This document shows positions 57,380 to 60,000 of a stretch of DNA of 60,000 nucleotides, piece by piece. This DNA comes from Strigamia acuminata (taxonomy: Eukaryota; Arthropoda; Chilopoda; Geophilomorpha; Linotaeniidae): NCBI GenBank assembly GCA_949358305.1, contig OX442316.1:9550001-9610000 (forward strand), written 5' to 3'. A program made the translations under genes and the position numbers. The notes under the pieces are model-generated. The model was not told the origin of the DNA. It did not search any database and worked only from the letters and a program-made list of their open reading frames with translations. How positions within the stretch are numbered: the first letter of the stretch is position 1; each line of letters opens with the position of its first letter.

Positions 57380-57680
57380 ACACAAAATGGAGACGGCGAA
57401 TGCGAACCGCAACGAGCCCAGCATCGTCTTAGTCGCAGACAGCAGCCCATGAGGGCCCTGATTGCTCGAAATTCAACGATAAGGTCATGCCCAATCTAAT
57501 CCAGACCTATAAACACCGCGCCCACTTGATATCGGGCCTTTTACAGTCCATCGTAAGGCCTAGGTTGCATTAGGCCGGGAGAGTTGAGTCGTCGAGCTCC
57601 ACACGCGGAACATGGCCTCCGCGACTGGGATGGGGCTCGCGAGGAGTGGTGCCGACCAGCTACCAGTTCCGTTGTTTTTC
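57380..57680 (-). promoter_or_regulatory. GC-rich, CpG-containing promoter-like stretch
   Basis: The least AT-rich stretch in this part of the window, with many CG dinucleotides (GGAGACGGCGAATGCGAACC; GAGTCGTCGAGC; TCCACACGCGGAACATGG). It sits 2.8 kb upstream of the taiman ATG exon and just beyond the candidate leader exons, so it may be the taiman promoter. No TATA box was chosen. Confidence 0.35.
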
Positions 57681-57699
57681 CACGGATTTTTTTTAAGTT

Positions 57700-60000
57700 T
57701 AATGTTTGCAAATTTCAAACTTTTTGCCAATAATTATGGACACTATGTGGAGTAGCTAACTTGAGTTATTAGGCTTTCTGTACGACCAAATTGGAGGGGT
57801 TAAATGGGGTAATTGGGAGTTTGAGATTGATGGTGATCGAGGGGAGTTTTTACGACGGGCGATTGATGAGTTACTTTTTTCAACTTTGTCTCTTTTTTTC
57901 CTCCGACAAAAGATTCGTTCGAAAAAATTCGGGTTAAGTTGGGTTTAAGATAATTCAAAGTTCCGGATGGATTAATCCCGCCATTTATTTTTTTTACAAA
58001 AATATATTTTCTCAAATAAAATTAAATTCTCTCAAAACCAGGTCACGTGACATTTTTGAGTTTAAAAATAATTAAATTTTTTTTTTAAATTTAAATTTAC
58101 ATTACTATTACTTTTCGTGCCTTAATCCCAACTTCCGGTCACAATAATCACGTATGCAGCATTCCGCATTGTGTTTAAATGTCAGGCACATAGTAAATCA
58201 AGAAAAGCAATTTCCCAATGCAGCACTCGCAACCCCTTGATAACTCGGCGCAAGAATCAAAACAAACCGGCGCTATTGTTACACAACCTCCTTCTCTTCC
58301 CACAGGAAGTAGGTTTAAACACAGCAACCCATCTCAAATTCAATTCAAAAAGCCCATTCGAACCCCCTCCCTACTACTCCAACCCACCTTTTATCCCCTC
58401 CTTTCATCCCCCTGAAAACGCACACATTTCCCACGTTGCACTTGTTTACTTGCTTGCTTTTCTCCATTCATTTCAGTTTCACTTCATTGTTGATGAAGCA
58501 ATTTCTCTCCCGAACCCCTCAAAACACTCAAAACACCACCTGCACGCGACCAATATGCAAAACAATCATTTTTTCAACTCAATCCGGAGCGACACGTACA
58601 ATCAAACAACATAATTAAGCCCTTTTAATTATTCATTTAAAAGCGTCGAATGAATAAATAAAAACATGGCGCCGGGCCGAGATAAAAACTGTGAACGAGC
58701 AAAAATTTCCCGATTTCCTTCACATTTTTTCATCGCAAACTTCCTGCAGTTTATGTACCTTTTTTTCGCTTTTTATACAAATGTGACGTCACCTATCATC
58801 CTTGGAAGGAGATATTCAACTCGAACAAACAATGCACTGGCACATGTGTTATGGCAGATGTCGTCGCACAAGTTATCGATTACTTTTCAATCTCTTTTAT
58901 GAAACTGACTGCAATAAACGGCCTTTAAAAGAGCAATAATGATAGTCATTCTGCTTAAACCAACAACAAAATAACAAAAACATCTTTAGGCCTATTTGCG
59001 TCAAAATGCTGCACCATTCGCACGCATACCTCGGCAACGTGCATGAAATTCAAGTGCCGGTGCCGGGGCCAAAAACCGACGGATCGAAATAAAATTTGAG
59101 AAAAATATACCTTCGACGTTGTCGTTCATCGTTGCAGCGATGTAAAAATCCAATGTAAAATACATGTAGGCTATTTTCTGCTGTAACTATCCTTGTTTTG
59201 ATTGTGTCTTATGCACTTGGCTTTGTGTGTGCATTGACCCAGCTGTGCAGGCAATGCTCTCGCTTTGCACAGGTTGTTCTATTCCTATTGGTCTATTTCC
59301 CCGAGCATGCGTATTGCGTACATACCGTGCCATTCTATATACTGCGCAACTGAATCGAATGAAGTAATGAATCAAAACATTTCGCGTTTCAAATTAGAAA
59401 CTTGTTTACCATTAAAAACCGTTCCTCTTTCAACTTATTTTCAATTCTGTTTTCAACACCGCTCGTAATCCTATTTATCTTTTAAGCCGGAGCAATGAAA
59501 AATTTAATTTCACAAACAAAAAAAAAAAAATTTTAAAAAAAAATTTCAAGATGAGACAAATTTTAAGCAAATAACTGTTTTCCATTTGATGTTTGGCCAC
59601 GTTAATGTTTATCTTGTGTTGATAATGAGAAAAGGAAGATGAGTAATGATATTTTTTGTTTTTTATTCTTTAGGTGGATGTGGGTGGCAACTTTTTACAC
59701 CTGGATTCCATGAAACGCATTCGATTGACCTGAGATTCTTCTCCTTGCTCAATCATGACGCAATAAACAAGCGCAGCGAACAATACTTAAAACAATTACT
59801 TTTACTACAGCGTTAAAAAGAAAAAGAAAAAAAAGAAAAAGAAAAAAAAAGAAAATAAGAAAATGCAATTTCGATAACGAAAACGAACTTCACCAAATGG
59901 CGATTTAATTATTTCCATTGTTTTCTATTAATTTTTTCACGTTGATGTATTGTTGATGCCAACTGGTGTGTGTCTCCATTTTATTTTCATCAAAATGCCA
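57700..60000. other. No gene seen
   Basis: AT-rich with A/T runs and an AAAAAGAAAAAG-type purine tract near 59815-59860. Short ORFs near 58171-58614 and 58666-58902 have no domain, no splice support and low-complexity composition. Confidence 0.45.

Noticed and set aside
58171-58902. Plus-strand ORFs of 147 and 78 codons near the right end
   Set aside because: Pro/His/Asn/Ser-rich random-looking sequence without domains, splice sites or codon signal.

Overview
This is an AT-rich, intron-rich eukaryotic (animal) window. Most introns are about 50-70 bp with GT-AG ends. An innexin very close in layout to arthropod inx2 and a taiman/SRC-type steroid-receptor coactivator point to a protostome, most likely an arthropod. 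The retained epsilon-tubulin gene argues against a fly- or nematode-like lineage. Species cannot be told from the sequence. All exon joins below were read by eye from splice signals and reading-frame continuity. For each gene called intact, the summed exon lengths are a multiple of three.

Layout. (1) 0.5-14.3 kb: an accessory cluster. It starts with a BTB-BACK-Kelch gene carrying two IQ motifs (514-3255), followed by six small secreted Kazal-type inhibitor genes (3625, 4957, 7994, 10891, 11935 and 13773). Three Kazal genes and two broken copies of the middle of the IQ-Kelch gene form a tandem array (about 4.5-11.8 kb). COA7 (12623-13448) lies between the last two Kazal genes. (2) 14.6-15.6 kb: a hairpin-repeat-bounded mobile-element-like unit holding an Ulp1-protease/PHD-like ORF. 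(3) 17.3-33.4 kb: conserved plus-strand genes: acid sphingomyelinase (SMPD1), a kelch-like E3 adaptor, TTC38 and GCLC. (4) 34.0-38.9 kb: an innexin, a frameshifted Cys-loop receptor-like gene with a MITE in its first intron, and a tiny spliced transcription unit. (5) 39.2-42.4 kb: a candidate small membrane/secreted protein gene (minus strand) head-to-head with epsilon-tubulin (TUBE1). (6) 44.7-54.6 kb, minus strand: a 20-coding-exon taiman/NCOA coactivator of 1807 codons with bHLH, PAS, five LXXLL boxes and a 45-glutamine run. Possible 5' non-coding exons and a GC-rich promoter-like stretch lie at 56.9-57.7 kb. The rest to 60 kb shows no gene I can support.

How the genes relate. The conserved genes are unrelated housekeeping or signalling genes: mitochondrial complex IV assembly, sphingolipid breakdown, ubiquitin-ligase adaptor, glutathione synthesis, gap junction, centriole tubulin and hormone-receptor coactivation. 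The Kazal cluster is the fast-evolving part. Predicted P1 residues differ between copies (Lys, Ala, Met, Thr), one copy has a changed promoter and one gene carries a half-degenerate domain. The Kelch fragments travelled with the Kazal genes during duplication. The most unusual items are the BTB-BACK-IQ-IQ-Kelch protein, the Kazal domain that lost exactly two whole disulfide pairs, the hairpin-repeat element with a Ulp1/PHD fragment, a MITE insertion whose empty site survives in sister repeats, and the TUBE1-linked small-protein gene.
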